From Nostoc foliaceum FACHB-393 (GTDB lineage Bacteria; Cyanobacteriota; Cyanobacteriia; Cyanobacteriales; Nostocaceae): a stretch of DNA of 64,000 nucleotides. The notes under the pieces are model-generated. The model was not told the DNA's origin. It saw only the letters and a list, made by a program, of their open reading frames with translations, and made no database searches. The position numbers were made by a program, and so were the translations under genes. Location: contig NZ_JACJTD010000014.1 of NCBI RefSeq assembly GCF_014698505.1, forward strand, positions 62,001 through 126,000, written 5' to 3'. This document shows positions 17,814-28,283 of the stretch, piece after piece. The first letter of the stretch is position 1; the number at the start of each line of letters is the position of its first letter.

Positions 17814-18341
17814 TTATTGAGGTCGCCCGTAATGACTTCGCCCCTTACCGTCGGCAGTCTCAAGTACTAGAACTTGCTGCCCGTACTCATCCGTCTCAAT
17901 CGACCACTGATAAGTCTCAGCCTTTGCTGTATTGCGGCTGGAGTAGGTGCGCCCGCTATTGCAGATTTGCCCTTTGGATGTGCTGTCACTGGGTTGGAAA
18001 GTCAGGCGTTGAGCCTCAATCTTAACTTTGCCTTTTTCCTCTATGAAGAGGTTAGATGCACAGTTGTAAGTGTTGATTTGAAGCAGCCTATTTCGCTTGT
18101 AGTTTCCGTTAGATGCGAGTTGAAATTGATCGCTAGAACCGTTCGGGGCTGCTGACTGCCCTGTGTAACTATCTTGATATTGGATGGACGAGATTCGACC
18201 ATATCGCCACTCACCCTGGAGTTCAGCAGGGACTCCAGTGTCGTTTTTACCCGCCTGACTCGCGCTTGGGTAAAAAACAAGGCTAGCGGTGAGGCCCAAA
18301 CTCAGGGAACTAGTAGCGAAAAGGCGGACAGCTTTTAGCAT
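17814..18341 (-). CDS. Secreted protein of unknown function
   Basis: This 175-residue protein has a signal peptide: MLKAVRLFATSSLSLGLTAS, a hydrophobic core, and a cut likely after ASQA. The mature part is polar with strands typical of a small beta-sheet protein (LQGEWRYGRISSIQYQD, YQWSIETDEYGQQVLVLE) and two cysteines (CASNLF, GQICNSG) that may form a disulphide. I do not recognise the family; a lipocalin-like barrel is possible. Upstream frame starts (TTG 18413, ATG 18374) would add residues before the signal peptide, so ATG 18341 was chosen, although its ribosome binding site is weak. It lies between the two promoter-sharing genes but lacks the CTCCCC motif. Confidence 0.7.
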   Translation of the reverse strand: MLKAVRLFATSSLSLGLTASLVFYPSASQAGKNDTGVPAELQGEWRYGRISSIQYQDSYTGQSAAPNGSSDQFQLASNGNYKRNRLLQINTYNCASNLFIEEKGKVKIEAQRLTFQPSDSTSKGQICNSGRTYSSRNTAKAETYQWSIETDEYGQQVLVLETADGKGRSHYGRPQ

Positions 18342-18503
18342 AGAATAGGGTTGCTTGTTTGTTATTGAGTACATAAGACTTTTGTAGAAATTAATTAATT
18401 TATTTATCAACAAAGACGATTTAGAATGCGAAGTCTGCGTGTTTATATATAGCCCGTCTCAGTAGGGACGTACAGATGTGCGCCCTGCATCCAAATGAAA
18501 AGC

Positions 18504-18956
18504 TCACGCAAGAAACTGCAATCCATATTTGTTCAAAACAGGCTGTACTTTTTCCATGTTTAGCGATGAGCTATCTGCTACTTGACCCATTTCTTCATAA
18601 AAGTTCTTCGCGCCCTTAGGTGAAATTAAAACCAGAAATTTAGCAGTAGCAGAACAAATTTTGAAGGCATGTGGTGCATTGTGGGGAATGTTAACGAAAA
18701 AGCCTGGTGATGCCAAAATTGTTTCTGTACCAACTTGGATTTCTAGTTCTCCTTCTAGAACATAAAATGCTTCTTCCCAAGGGTGAGTATGCAGTGGCGG
18801 CCCATTTTCCTCTGTATCTGTAATTTCGTAAACTGACCAAGCTTGATTTGTCTCTTCACCGATTGCTTTTGTTGTGAACCGTGAACCAAGGATTGAGAAT
18901 TGATTACCTTCTCCTGGTGCAAGAATAGTTGGTTTACGTATCGTTGAACTTTGCAT
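18504..18956 (-). CDS. Cupin-domain protein
   Basis: This 150-residue single-domain cupin has motif 1 in [20 protein letters not shown] (two His, one Glu) and motif 2 in [11 protein letters not shown] (His), enough for a bound metal. The family includes dioxygenases, isomerases and binding proteins, and the substrate cannot be told. The promoter at 19020-19052 belongs to the shared CTCCCC set, linking the gene with the lanthipeptide locus and the VOC gene. Transcript leader is about 55 bases long. Confidence 0.85.
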   Translation of the reverse strand: MQSSTIRKPTILAPGEGNQFSILGSRFTTKAIGEETNQAWSVYEITDTEENGPPLHTHPWEEAFYVLEGELEIQVGTETILASPGFFVNIPHNAPHAFKICSATAKFLVLISPKGAKNFYEEMGQVADSSSLNMEKVQPVLNKYGLQFLA

Positions 18957-19019
18957 ACAAGTTACTCCTTGTTCTGTAATTTGGTAAGTTTGATTTACAA
19001 ACTTGATTTGATGTTTTTA

Positions 19020-19052
19020 AGATTAAAAATTAATCGGGGAGAACTAGGGGAG
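19020..19052 (-). promoter_or_regulatory. Shared CTCCCC direct-repeat promoter, cupin gene
   Basis: On the minus strand: CTCCCC (19052-19047), TAGTT, CTCCCC (19041-19036), ten bases, TAATCT (19025-19020). It is nearly identical to the VOC and exporter promoters, including the GAT after the second hexamer. Confidence 0.7.
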
Positions 19053-19161
19053 ATCAATGGGTGATTGGTATTTTTTTTGTAACTGATTATTAAGACATTG
19101 AACTAAGGTTAAAATCTCTAAGAATAATTAGTAGCCTATTCTGGCTAAAGTCGATATTGCC

Positions 19162-20742
19162 ATGCCTAAAGAGCCATTCAACTTGCCCAAAGCAGACATA
19201 CTAGTGATTGATGACACGCCAGAAAACCTGAACCTCCTATCTGCCATGCTGACGGAACAGGGGTATAAAGTTCGCAGCGTAACTAAAGGTTCTACGGGGT
19301 TACGGGGAGCAAATGCAGTTCCTCCCGACCTGATTTTGTTGGATGTGAATATGCCTGAGATGAATGGCTATGAAGTGTGTCAACACCTGAAGGCAAACGA
19401 TCGCACCCGCGAAATTCCAGTAATTTTTATCAGCGCTTTGGGTGATGTCCTGGATAAAGTGAAAGCGTTTGCAGTTGGTGGGGTGGACTATATAACTAAG
19501 CCTTTTCAACTCGAAGAGGTTTTAGCACGAATTGAAAATCACTTGACGATTTGGAAACTGCAACAACAACTCCAAGCTCAAAATGAGCGGTTGCAGCAAG
19601 AAATTCATGATCGCGCCAAAGCAGAAGAGAAGTTCACTAAAGTTTTTCGCTCTAGTCCCAATCCAATCGCGATCGCCACCATTTCGGAAGCACGCTTTAT
19701 TGATGTCAATCCCAGTTTCTTGAAGATGAGCGGCTATTGTCTAGAGGAAGTGATTGGACACACTGCTACTGAACTTAATTTAGGTAAGGATGCAGTAGCG
19801 ATGTCTGACGACAAGCCGCGTAGCGTCTACGCTCAGACCATCCAACTTTTATCTGATACTGGGTCACTCTATAATCAGGAATTTGAATTTTCTACCAAGT
19901 CTGGAGAGGTCAAGACTATACTGCTATCTATCGAATTGATTGACTTGGGTGGGGTGCAATGCGCTTTATTGATCGCCAACGATATCACCGAACGTAAACG
20001 CTTGGAAAACGAGTTTATCTCTCTAGTTAGTCACGAATTACGTACACCTTTAACCTCTACAATGGGAGCGTTAGATTTATTGGGTGCAGGACAATTAGGA
20101 ACTCTAACTGAACAGGGACAAAAAGTTCTGAGCATTGCTACCACTAATACTGAACGCCTGATCCGATTGATAAATGATATTCTCGATTTAGAGCGGATGA
20201 AATCAGTCAAAATCTTCATGCAGAAGGTGAAGTGCAACGCTGCTGACCTGCTGATTATGGCAACAGAGACAATGCAGGCAATGGCAGATAAATTGCAAGT
20301 TAAACTGATTGTCCATCCTCTAGCAATTGATCTTTGGGCAGACCCCGATCGCCTACTGCAAACTCTGACCAACTTAATAAGTAACGCTATTAAGTTTTCT
20401 GAACCAGGTGATACCGTGTGGGTAAGTGCCACACTCGCAGAACACAAGGGTGTTGGGTTGGTGGAAAATGACCATTCTTCAACACAAAGCACTCCATTAC
20501 CAAGTTTCCTGCTAATTACTATCCGAGATGAAGGGCGAGGAATTCCTGAAGATAAATTACAACTAATCTTCGAGCGCTTTCAGCAGGTAGATGCATCCGA
20601 CTCCCGCAGAAAAGGAGGAACAGGTTTAGGACTGGCTATTTGCCGAAATATTGTCCAGCAACATAACGGTAAAATCTGGGTTGAGAGCACTTTGGGCGAA
20701 GGTAGCACGTTTTATGTACTGTTACCTTTACCAGCTTTCTAA
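19162..20742 (+). CDS. Receiver-PAS-histidine kinase
   Basis: This 526-residue cytoplasmic protein has an N-terminal receiver (VIDDTPENLNLL, phospho-acceptor in LILLDVNMPEMNGYEVC, Lys in YITKPF), a short coiled coil, one PAS domain (about 155-270), HisKA with LVSHELRTPLTSTMG and an HATPase domain with NLISNAIKF, DEGRGIPEDKL and GTGLGLAIC. The order receiver first, kinase last suggests a phosphorelay middle component. The single-domain regulator gene at 20852 follows 109 bases downstream on the same strand and is the likely output partner. Confidence 0.93.
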   Translation: MPKEPFNLPKADILVIDDTPENLNLLSAMLTEQGYKVRSVTKGSTGLRGANAVPPDLILLDVNMPEMNGYEVCQHLKANDRTREIPVIFISALGDVLDKVKAFAVGGVDYITKPFQLEEVLARIENHLTIWKLQQQLQAQNERLQQEIHDRAKAEEKFTKVFRSSPNPIAIATISEARFIDVNPSFLKMSGYCLEEVIGHTATELNLGKDAVAMSDDKPRSVYAQTIQLLSDTGSLYNQEFEFSTKSGEVKTILLSIELIDLGGVQCALLIANDITERKRLENEFISLVSHELRTPLTSTMGALDLLGAGQLGTLTEQGQKVLSIATTNTERLIRLINDILDLERMKSVKIFMQKVKCNAADLLIMATETMQAMADKLQVKLIVHPLAIDLWADPDRLLQTLTNLISNAIKFSEPGDTVWVSATLAEHKGVGLVENDHSSTQSTPLPSFLLITIRDEGRGIPEDKLQLIFERFQQVDASDSRRKGGTGLGLAICRNIVQQHNGKIWVESTLGEGSTFYVLLPLPAF

Positions 20743-20851
20743 TAATTAGCTTATAACTGCTTAATTATCCCCTGCTTTTCCCCGATTTAGCTTTAGAATA
20801 TCTCAAGAGCGATCAAGCAAATCAGCACTTACATTGTGCAAGAGTGTCATT

Positions 20852-21223
20852 ATGAACAGAAATATCTTGATTGTTGATGATGAAGAAGATGTGCGGGCGA
20901 TCGCAAAGTTGGGATTAGAAATGGGTGCGGGCTGGAATGTTTTCACGGCTAGTTCTGGTCAAGAAGCCTTAAACGTAGCTGTTAAGCATAAACTAGATGT
21001 CATCTTACTAGATATGATGATGCCTGATATGGATGGGCGTGCAACTCTACAACAACTGAAAGCTAACCCCGCAACTAAAAAAATTCCAGTAATTTTATTA
21101 ACAGCCAAATTTCAGCAATCGGATCGAGAGAGGTTTACTGATTTGGATGTTGCTGCTATTTTTGCCAAGCCTTTCCGTCCATTGAAACTGGCAGAGCAAA
21201 TTAGTGAAATACTGGGCAGTTAG
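20852..21223 (+). CDS. Single-domain response regulator
   Basis: This 123-residue CheY-like receiver has no output domain. Acidic pocket residues are in LIVDDEEDV, the acceptor Asp is in VILLDMMMPDMDGRAT, and the switch Thr and Lys are in ILLTAKF and FAKPFRP. ATG 20852 is preferred to a TTG 18 bases earlier because the domain begins with MNRNILIVDD. It follows the kinase at 19162 and probably receives phosphate from it. Confidence 0.92.
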   Translation: MNRNILIVDDEEDVRAIAKLGLEMGAGWNVFTASSGQEALNVAVKHKLDVILLDMMMPDMDGRATLQQLKANPATKKIPVILLTAKFQQSDRERFTDLDVAAIFAKPFRPLKLAEQISEILGS

Positions 21224-21275
21224 GCTGACTTTGATGAACGGCAAAGAAGGCGCTGCATAAATGCAGAATCATTTA

Positions 21276-21660
21276 ATGAAAGAATATCTAATTCCAGAAG
21301 TTGGAGAACTTGATGAATTAGAGACATTTGTTGGCTCAAAAAAAACAAAATTTGGTTATGGACAGTAGTAAATCAATTACTCAAGGTATTTTAGCCTGGG
21401 TTTTGGGACGACAACCAGTGCCGAAATTTTTGAGCCATTGTGGGAAATTGCGCTCACAGTGGAAAAGCTATTTTTATGTGACAGATGGCTTATTGTTTAC
21501 CCAAGTTTTATTCTAGATGGAGACCAAATTGTTAGTAAAACATATATGACACGAGTTGAAAATGAAAACACAAGGCTTAGACATTATCTGGCACGTCTTC
21601 ACCGAAAAACTTTATGCTATTGCAAGCCAGAATAAATGCTGTGATTCTCAGTTAAATTGA
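21276..21660 (+). pseudogene. Broken IS1-family transposase
   Basis: Pieces of an IS1-type DDE transposase appear in shifting frames: MKEYLIPEVGELDELETFVG, then SITQGILAWVLGRQPVPKF, then KSYFYVTDGLL, then IVSKTYMTRVENENTRLRHY and LARLHRKTLCY. Frameshifts lie at the A-run near 21340 and near 21500. The N-terminal zinc-finger part and both element ends are missing, so it is an old fragment that cannot move. Confidence 0.85.
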
Positions 21661-22129
21661 TACTTCATTGTTTGAAGTATCAAACTGTACCTACATAAAT
21701 CGATTCATCCCTTCATTCAGCAACGCCATACTATTCAAAAGTGTTATGGGTAATTTCTTTAAGTGTTCAGCACATCATTGAAGTAGTGTAGCAATTCCTC
21801 ACTAAAATCCTGAAGTTAACCAGATAAAAACTAAGTAGAAAAAATTTACACTAAGCGTCACATTAAAAATAAAATACAAGTTTATTTACGGACTATATAA
21901 CAGGTAATAAATAATTTATTGGATGTATTATTTTTATCATTTATTAGCTGAAATGTTATTTAAATAACCAATATAAATTTTTCAAAAAATAGCGCTAATT
22001 ATAGAAAGTTGAGTTAATCTTGGAAACTAGCAATTGTTAATAACATACGTTGTTACTGGGTGACAACATTGGAGATTCGCTTTGGTCTCTATGTAATCAA
22101 ACCAGCAAGTAAAATGATTACCATAGAAT
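21661..22129. other. Intergenic region upstream of the GT39 gene
   Basis: This AT-rich spacer starts with a short inverted repeat (GATACTTCATTGTTTGAAGTATC, 21659-21681, shown here by its ends GATACTTC/GAAGTATC). No coding frame or known RNA was seen. It may contain the far end of the IS1 remnant. Confidence 0.4.
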
Positions 22130-23749
22130 ATGCAAGAAGGAAGCTTTATTTGGAGTCATCTAGAAAAACAGCATCGCACGGTTGGGAAATGGATTGATTG
22201 GGTATGGCTAATCGTGTTGCTGCTTGCAGCAGTGTTACTGTTTAGCATCAATCTGGGAGGATTGCCGCTGCGAGATTGGGATGAAGGGACTGTGGCACAG
22301 GTAGCTCGTGAAATTTGGCACGCTCCAGCAGGTTCTATGCGGTGGCTTTACCCAACGCTAGGAGGCGAACCATATCATAACAAGCCGCCTTTGATGCATT
22401 TGCTAATTGCTTGGGCTTATTCTCTTGGAGGCGAAAATGAGTTGACAACGCGCCTGCCTGGAGCAATTTTAACAGCAACATCTGTACCTTTACTGTATTG
22501 CATTGCTCGAGAGATATTTCGCCAACGTTGGGCTGCTATTTATAGCGCCTTGATTTATCTAACAATGCTACCTGTAGTGCGTCATGGGCGGCTGGCAATG
22601 TTGGATGGGGCGATGGTAAGTTTTTTGATGGTAATGATGTTGTGCGTGTTACGATCGCGTCGGGATTTACGTTATTGCCTTGGTGTTGGTATTAGTTTTG
22701 GATTTATTTGCCTGACTCAAGGATTACTAGGCGTATTACTAGGTGCGATCGCGATCGCGTTTCTGTTTTGGGATACGCCACGACTTCTCACCTGTTACTA
22801 TCTGTGGATAGCAATCTTAATTGGCATTTTGCCTGTAGCTGCTTGGTATGGTGCCCAACTAATTCACTATGGTTACACTTTCGCCCAAATTGGGATTGTA
22901 AACCCATCACTCGGCCGAATTGGCTCATTTGTAGAGGAAAATTCTGAACCACCTTGGTACTATGTTATTGAACTTTTCAAATACACATGGCCGTGGCTAT
23001 TATTCTTACCACAAACTGTCCGCTTAACCTGGGAAAACCGCAACCTTAGCTGGGCAAAACTAGTAATGGCGTGGAGTGGTGTTTATCTGCTGGTAATTTC
23101 CTTCATGATTACCAAAGTACCCTGGTATTTATTCCCAATTTACCCGAGTTTAGCTTTAGCTTTTGGTATCCAGTTATCAGATACAGAAAATTCGCCTTTA
23201 CTCTCATCCTATCCCCGTGCTTGGGTCGCTGGTTTAGCGATACTTGCTGTAGCCGCTTCTGCTGGTAGTATTTATTTCAGTTGGGGTACAACACCAAAAA
23301 CAGATTTACAACTGATTTTTGCAGCAGTAGCTTTAACTATGACCTTAGCAGCTATTTTGGCAGAACGAGGCGACGCACAATTTCTGAAGATTTTGTTTTG
23401 GGGAAGTTATATTTCGCTGCTACTGTTAATGAAATCTAACTACTGGGTTTGGGAATTATCTGAAGCCTATCCAGTTAAACCAGTCGCCGCCATGATCGCG
23501 AGGGCAAATCCAGCTACGAGGAAGATTTACACATCCTTTCCCTACCATCGTCCCTCGTTGGATTATTATAGCGATCGCACCATCATTCCCGCTTCTGTTG
23601 GCGAACTGGAATATTATTGGCACTACAACGGGCAACCCTACTTTCTACTCCATGCATCTGCTTTTAACAATCTCCAACTAGAGTCTATGAAGCTAATTGA
23701 CCAAGCTGAAGGCTGGAAGTTAGTTACAAAAGATACTAATCGTCTATAA
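22130..23749 (+). CDS. GT39-family membrane glycosyltransferase (ArnT/PMT-like)
   Basis: This 539-residue polytopic membrane protein has about 10-12 transmembrane helices. After the first helix LPLRDWDEGTVAQVAREIW gives the acidic loop typical of ArnT/PMT-type enzymes, which use polyprenyl-phosphate sugars as donors. YHNKPPLMHLLIAWAY is the next conserved loop. A C-terminal outside domain (about 440-539) follows. The acceptor is unknown; protein, lipid or envelope polysaccharide are possible. It stands alone, with no matching pathway genes next to it. Confidence 0.85.
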   Translation: MQEGSFIWSHLEKQHRTVGKWIDWVWLIVLLLAAVLLFSINLGGLPLRDWDEGTVAQVAREIWHAPAGSMRWLYPTLGGEPYHNKPPLMHLLIAWAYSLGGENELTTRLPGAILTATSVPLLYCIAREIFRQRWAAIYSALIYLTMLPVVRHGRLAMLDGAMVSFLMVMMLCVLRSRRDLRYCLGVGISFGFICLTQGLLGVLLGAIAIAFLFWDTPRLLTCYYLWIAILIGILPVAAWYGAQLIHYGYTFAQIGIVNPSLGRIGSFVEENSEPPWYYVIELFKYTWPWLLFLPQTVRLTWENRNLSWAKLVMAWSGVYLLVISFMITKVPWYLFPIYPSLALAFGIQLSDTENSPLLSSYPRAWVAGLAILAVAASAGSIYFSWGTTPKTDLQLIFAAVALTMTLAAILAERGDAQFLKILFWGSYISLLLLMKSNYWVWELSEAYPVKPVAAMIARANPATRKIYTSFPYHRPSLDYYSDRTIIPASVGELEYYWHYNGQPYFLLHASAFNNLQLESMKLIDQAEGWKLVTKDTNRL

Positions 23750-23765
23750 ATGTAAGGGATAAGGC

Positions 23766-23821
23766 ACAAGAGGCAGAGGAGTTGGAGGGAGAATTAAAAT
23801 TACCTCTTTCCCCTCTGCTTC
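23766..23821. terminator. Possible terminator after the GT39 gene
   Basis: A purine-rich arm (AGGCAGAGGAG) and a later pyrimidine arm (CCCCTCTGCTTCC) can pair imperfectly directly after the stop codon. The style also matches dispersed low-complexity repeats, so the role is uncertain. Confidence 0.4.
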
Positions 23822-23837
23822 CTAAATCTGTCTTATA

Positions 23838-23967
23838 GCAGTTCCCACTCAGATCCGGTACAACATTATATCGCCAAATGTAGGGGCACGGCAGGTAACG
23901 GTAACTGTCCCTGCGATCGTTACGTTACCGTACAACATTATATGTACCTCACGTAAACGAGAACCGC
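23838..23967. mobile_element. MITE-like element B, copy 1
   Basis: This 130-base element has short inverted ends (GCAGTTCCC at the left, GAGAACCGC at the right) and inner hairpins around TGTAGGGGCACGGCAGG. Its reverse complement matches the element at 54764-54866 along both ends (GTTTACGTGAGGTACA against ATTTACGTGAGTACA, and TTGTACCGGATCTGA against TTGTACCGCATCTGA). No gene is inside. Confidence 0.7.
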
Positions 23968-26351
<2,384 letters not shown>

Positions 26352-26376
26352 ACTATTGCTAAGTAAATAACGGTTT

Positions 26377-26405
26377 AGGGTGGGCAGCAGCCCACCCTTT
26401 CATTT
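26377..26405 (+). terminator. Intrinsic terminator of nifH
   Basis: AGGGTGGGC (26377-26385) and GCCCACCCT (26390-26398) form a perfect 9-bp stem with loop AGCA, followed by a T-rich tract, 25 bases after the nifH stop. Confidence 0.9.
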
Positions 26406-26470
26406 TTGCATTTTTTTGTTTGAAAGGAATATACCGCGATCGCTCGTTTGTATGCAATACACTTTGACCT

Positions 26471-26561
26471 CAATACGGTTCGGTTAAGGCAAGAGACGCG
26501 ATAAATCGCCGTCTCTACAATTGGCGGCGTGTCATTAAAAATCCTTATCCGAACTGTATTG
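26471..26561. mobile_element. MITE-like element A, copy 1
   Basis: This 91-base element has 19-bp inverted ends with two mismatches (CAATACGGTTCGGTTAAGG against CCTTATCCGAACTGTATTG) and an inner hairpin AGAGACGCGAT. The 8-base sequence TTTGACCT stands directly left of it (26463-26470) and again two bases to its right (26564-26571), like a target-site duplication. A diverged copy lies at 28172-28274 within the cas operon. Confidence 0.75.
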
Positions 26562-26580
26562 ATTTTGACCTCTCTCCAAA

Positions 26581-26603
26581 CCTCTCTCCTTTTAGGAGAG
26601 AGG
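26581..26603. repeat. Hairpin downstream of the CRISPR array
   Basis: CCTCTCTCC and GGAGAGAGG form a perfect 9-bp stem with loop TTTTA. In the likely (leftward) direction of array transcription it lies after the last repeat and could end the transcript. Similar hairpins are dispersed in cyanobacterial genomes. Confidence 0.55.
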
Positions 26604-26632
26604 CTTTGAGGTTTACTCCTTTTTCTACACTA

Positions 26633-26739
26633 GTTTCAATCCCTAATAGGGATTTTGATGAATTGCAATTATCAGCACTCGGTTACTTTTAGTATAAGGG
26701 GAGTTTCAATCCCTAATAGGGATTTTGATGAATTGCAAT
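26633..26739 (-). CRISPR. Minimal CRISPR array: two repeats, one spacer
   Basis: Two identical 37-base repeats (26633-26669 and 26703-26739) enclose one 33-base spacer (26670-26702). The repeat holds an inner palindrome ATCCCTAATAGGGAT. Read on the minus strand it ends in ATTGAAAC, the usual 3' end of such repeats and the likely crRNA 5' handle, so transcription is probably leftward, in line with the cas genes. Only 42 bases separate the first repeat from the cas2 stop, leaving almost no room for a normal leader. Confidence 0.9.
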
Positions 26740-26781
26740 TCGGCAGTGAATCAAGATGAATAAATCTTTAGAAGTAGAAAC

Positions 26782-27069
26782 CTAGGCAGAAGGGGACTCA
26801 GCAAAGAAAATTGTTTCATCCCGTGGCTGTTCTCCACCAATACGTTCGACTTTTCGCTTACAACAGCCACAGAGAAAATAAAAGCGCACGCTATCAGTGT
26901 CAGGTTTGATTAATTTCGCTAAACGCGATCGCAGTTTAGCATACTGAGTGGGAGTGATATCGCACTCAAATACACTCAGTTGCATCCATTGTCCATAAGA
27001 CTTAAGAATCGAATGGATTTTAGTCCGACGCTTATCTTCTGGAATGTCGTAGCTGACAACAATATACAT
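26782..27069 (-). CDS. cas2: CRISPR-associated endoribonuclease-like Cas2
   Basis: This 95-residue protein of the adaptation complex has a ferredoxin-like fold starting MYIVVSYDIPEDKRR, in which Asp8 is the usual metal residue, followed by GQWMQLSVFECDI. The C-terminal region is Cys-rich (FLCGCCKRK). It is the last protein gene of the operon, 39 bases after cas1, with the array directly behind it. Confidence 0.95.
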   Translation of the reverse strand: MYIVVSYDIPEDKRRTKIHSILKSYGQWMQLSVFECDITPTQYAKLRSRLAKLIKPDTDSVRFYFLCGCCKRKVERIGGEQPRDETIFFAESPSA

Positions 27070-27070
27070 G

Positions 27071-27094
27071 AAGGGAATAGGGAATAGGGAATGG
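27071..27094. repeat. Heptamer tandem repeat between cas1 and cas2
   Basis: GGGAATA repeats about three times (GGGAATAGGGAATAGGGAAT). This short tandem heptamer type is common in Nostoc genomes. It overlaps the short cas1-cas2 spacer. Confidence 0.7.
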
Positions 27095-27108
27095 GGAGAA
27101 ATTACAAG

Positions 27109-28113
27109 TTATTTGAGAACTAGGGGAGGATATTTATCGATTTCGTTCATTAGGTATTTACTTAATAACCTCGCTTGAATTTCAAAGGATTCTTGGTAGG
27201 TGCATTTGTTTCCCAAAACTGGATGTTTGAAACTCGATAGTTTCTTTTGTTGATAGGCGCAAAGAAATTTATGGAGTCCTTCTTTGGTTAAAGACACAGC
27301 ACCACTGAGCGGTTCGGTGGTAAAGTCAGTTAGAGTTAGCGATCGCTTGTTAATCAGCGATAAGACTACAGCATCCACTATTAAAGGACGAAATTCTTCC
27401 ATCAAGTCTAAGGCTAGGGAAGGTCTACCATAACGTTCGACGTGTAAGTATCCTAGATAGGGATCGAAGCCAACAATATTTAAAGCACTTTGCACATCAT
27501 GGCGTAGCAATGAATACCCAAAACTCAGTAGAGCATTAACTGGATCGGTTGGTGGGCGGCGGCGTCTGGCTTCAAATCGAAATTCTGAGGTTTTGATTAG
27601 CTGTTGAAAGCAACCGAAATAGGCTGCACTACCGGCACCTTCTAAGCCTCTGAGGGAATCAATACTGTTAGTTTTTTCGATTGGTGCGATCGCGTTTTCT
27701 AATCGAGTGATGTTATTATTCAGGTCAGTATCAGGATGTTCTCGCTGAGTGCGAAGTAAGCTATGGCGGTAATTTTTTAATTTACCCCGCACAAATCCTC
27801 TGACTAAATGTATTGCTGGTTGTGATTCTCCCACAGCTTGCCATTGGGCTTTGCGAACAAAGATATTTTTAGTAGCTTCTGGTTCTAAACGCCCTAAATA
27901 TCGTCCGTTTTGTGTGAGAAATGTTAAACAAATGTGACGTTCTAGAAGTTCACTGACGACGGCGGGAGAAATAGTAGCCCGTCCTAGTACTACAATTCCT
28001 TCTATTTTAATTAAAGGGATATCCAAGATTGTTTTTTGTTCAGCTTTGACGGTGAGACGTTCGTCAACTTTACCGATAAAAGCATCGGCTTGTGTTACGT
28101 AAAGTGTTCCCAT
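27109..28113 (-). CDS. cas1: CRISPR-associated integrase Cas1 (type I-D)
   Basis: This 334-residue integrase inserts new spacers together with Cas2. The catalytic metal residues are visible: Glu158 in LRGLEGAGSAAYF, His224 in YLHVERYGRPSLALDL, and Asp236/Glu239 in LDLMEEFRP. The N-terminal beta domain and the helical C-terminal domain both have normal length. It sits between cas4 (170 bases upstream, the gap holding a MITE-like repeat) and cas2. Confidence 0.96.
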   Translation of the reverse strand: MGTLYVTQADAFIGKVDERLTVKAEQKTILDIPLIKIEGIVVLGRATISPAVVSELLERHICLTFLTQNGRYLGRLEPEATKNIFVRKAQWQAVGESQPAIHLVRGFVRGKLKNYRHSLLRTQREHPDTDLNNNITRLENAIAPIEKTNSIDSLRGLEGAGSAAYFGCFQQLIKTSEFRFEARRRRPPTDPVNALLSFGYSLLRHDVQSALNIVGFDPYLGYLHVERYGRPSLALDLMEEFRPLIVDAVVLSLINKRSLTLTDFTTEPLSGAVSLTKEGLHKFLCAYQQKKLSSFKHPVLGNKCTYQESFEIQARLLSKYLMNEIDKYPPLVLK

Positions 28114-28171
28114 TTTTGATGATTCCTAGTAATGGTTGGAGATTGGATGAATAGACTTATTAGGTAGAATT

Positions 28172-28274
28172 CAATACGTCTGTTAAGGATTGTTGGTGTA
28201 GATAATTGGTATTTCAAGACGCGATAAATCGCGTCTCTACATGATGGTTTTGTTGCTCATTATGAACTGTATTT
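28172..28274. mobile_element. MITE-like element A, copy 2, in the cas operon
   Basis: A diverged relative of the element at 26471, with left end CAATACGTCTGTTAAGG, centre AGACGCGATAAATCGCGTCT (28217-28236) and right end GAACTGTATT. It occupies most of the 170-base gap between cas4 and cas1, so it probably inserted within the operon. Confidence 0.65.
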
Positions 28275-28283
28275 GGGTATGAT

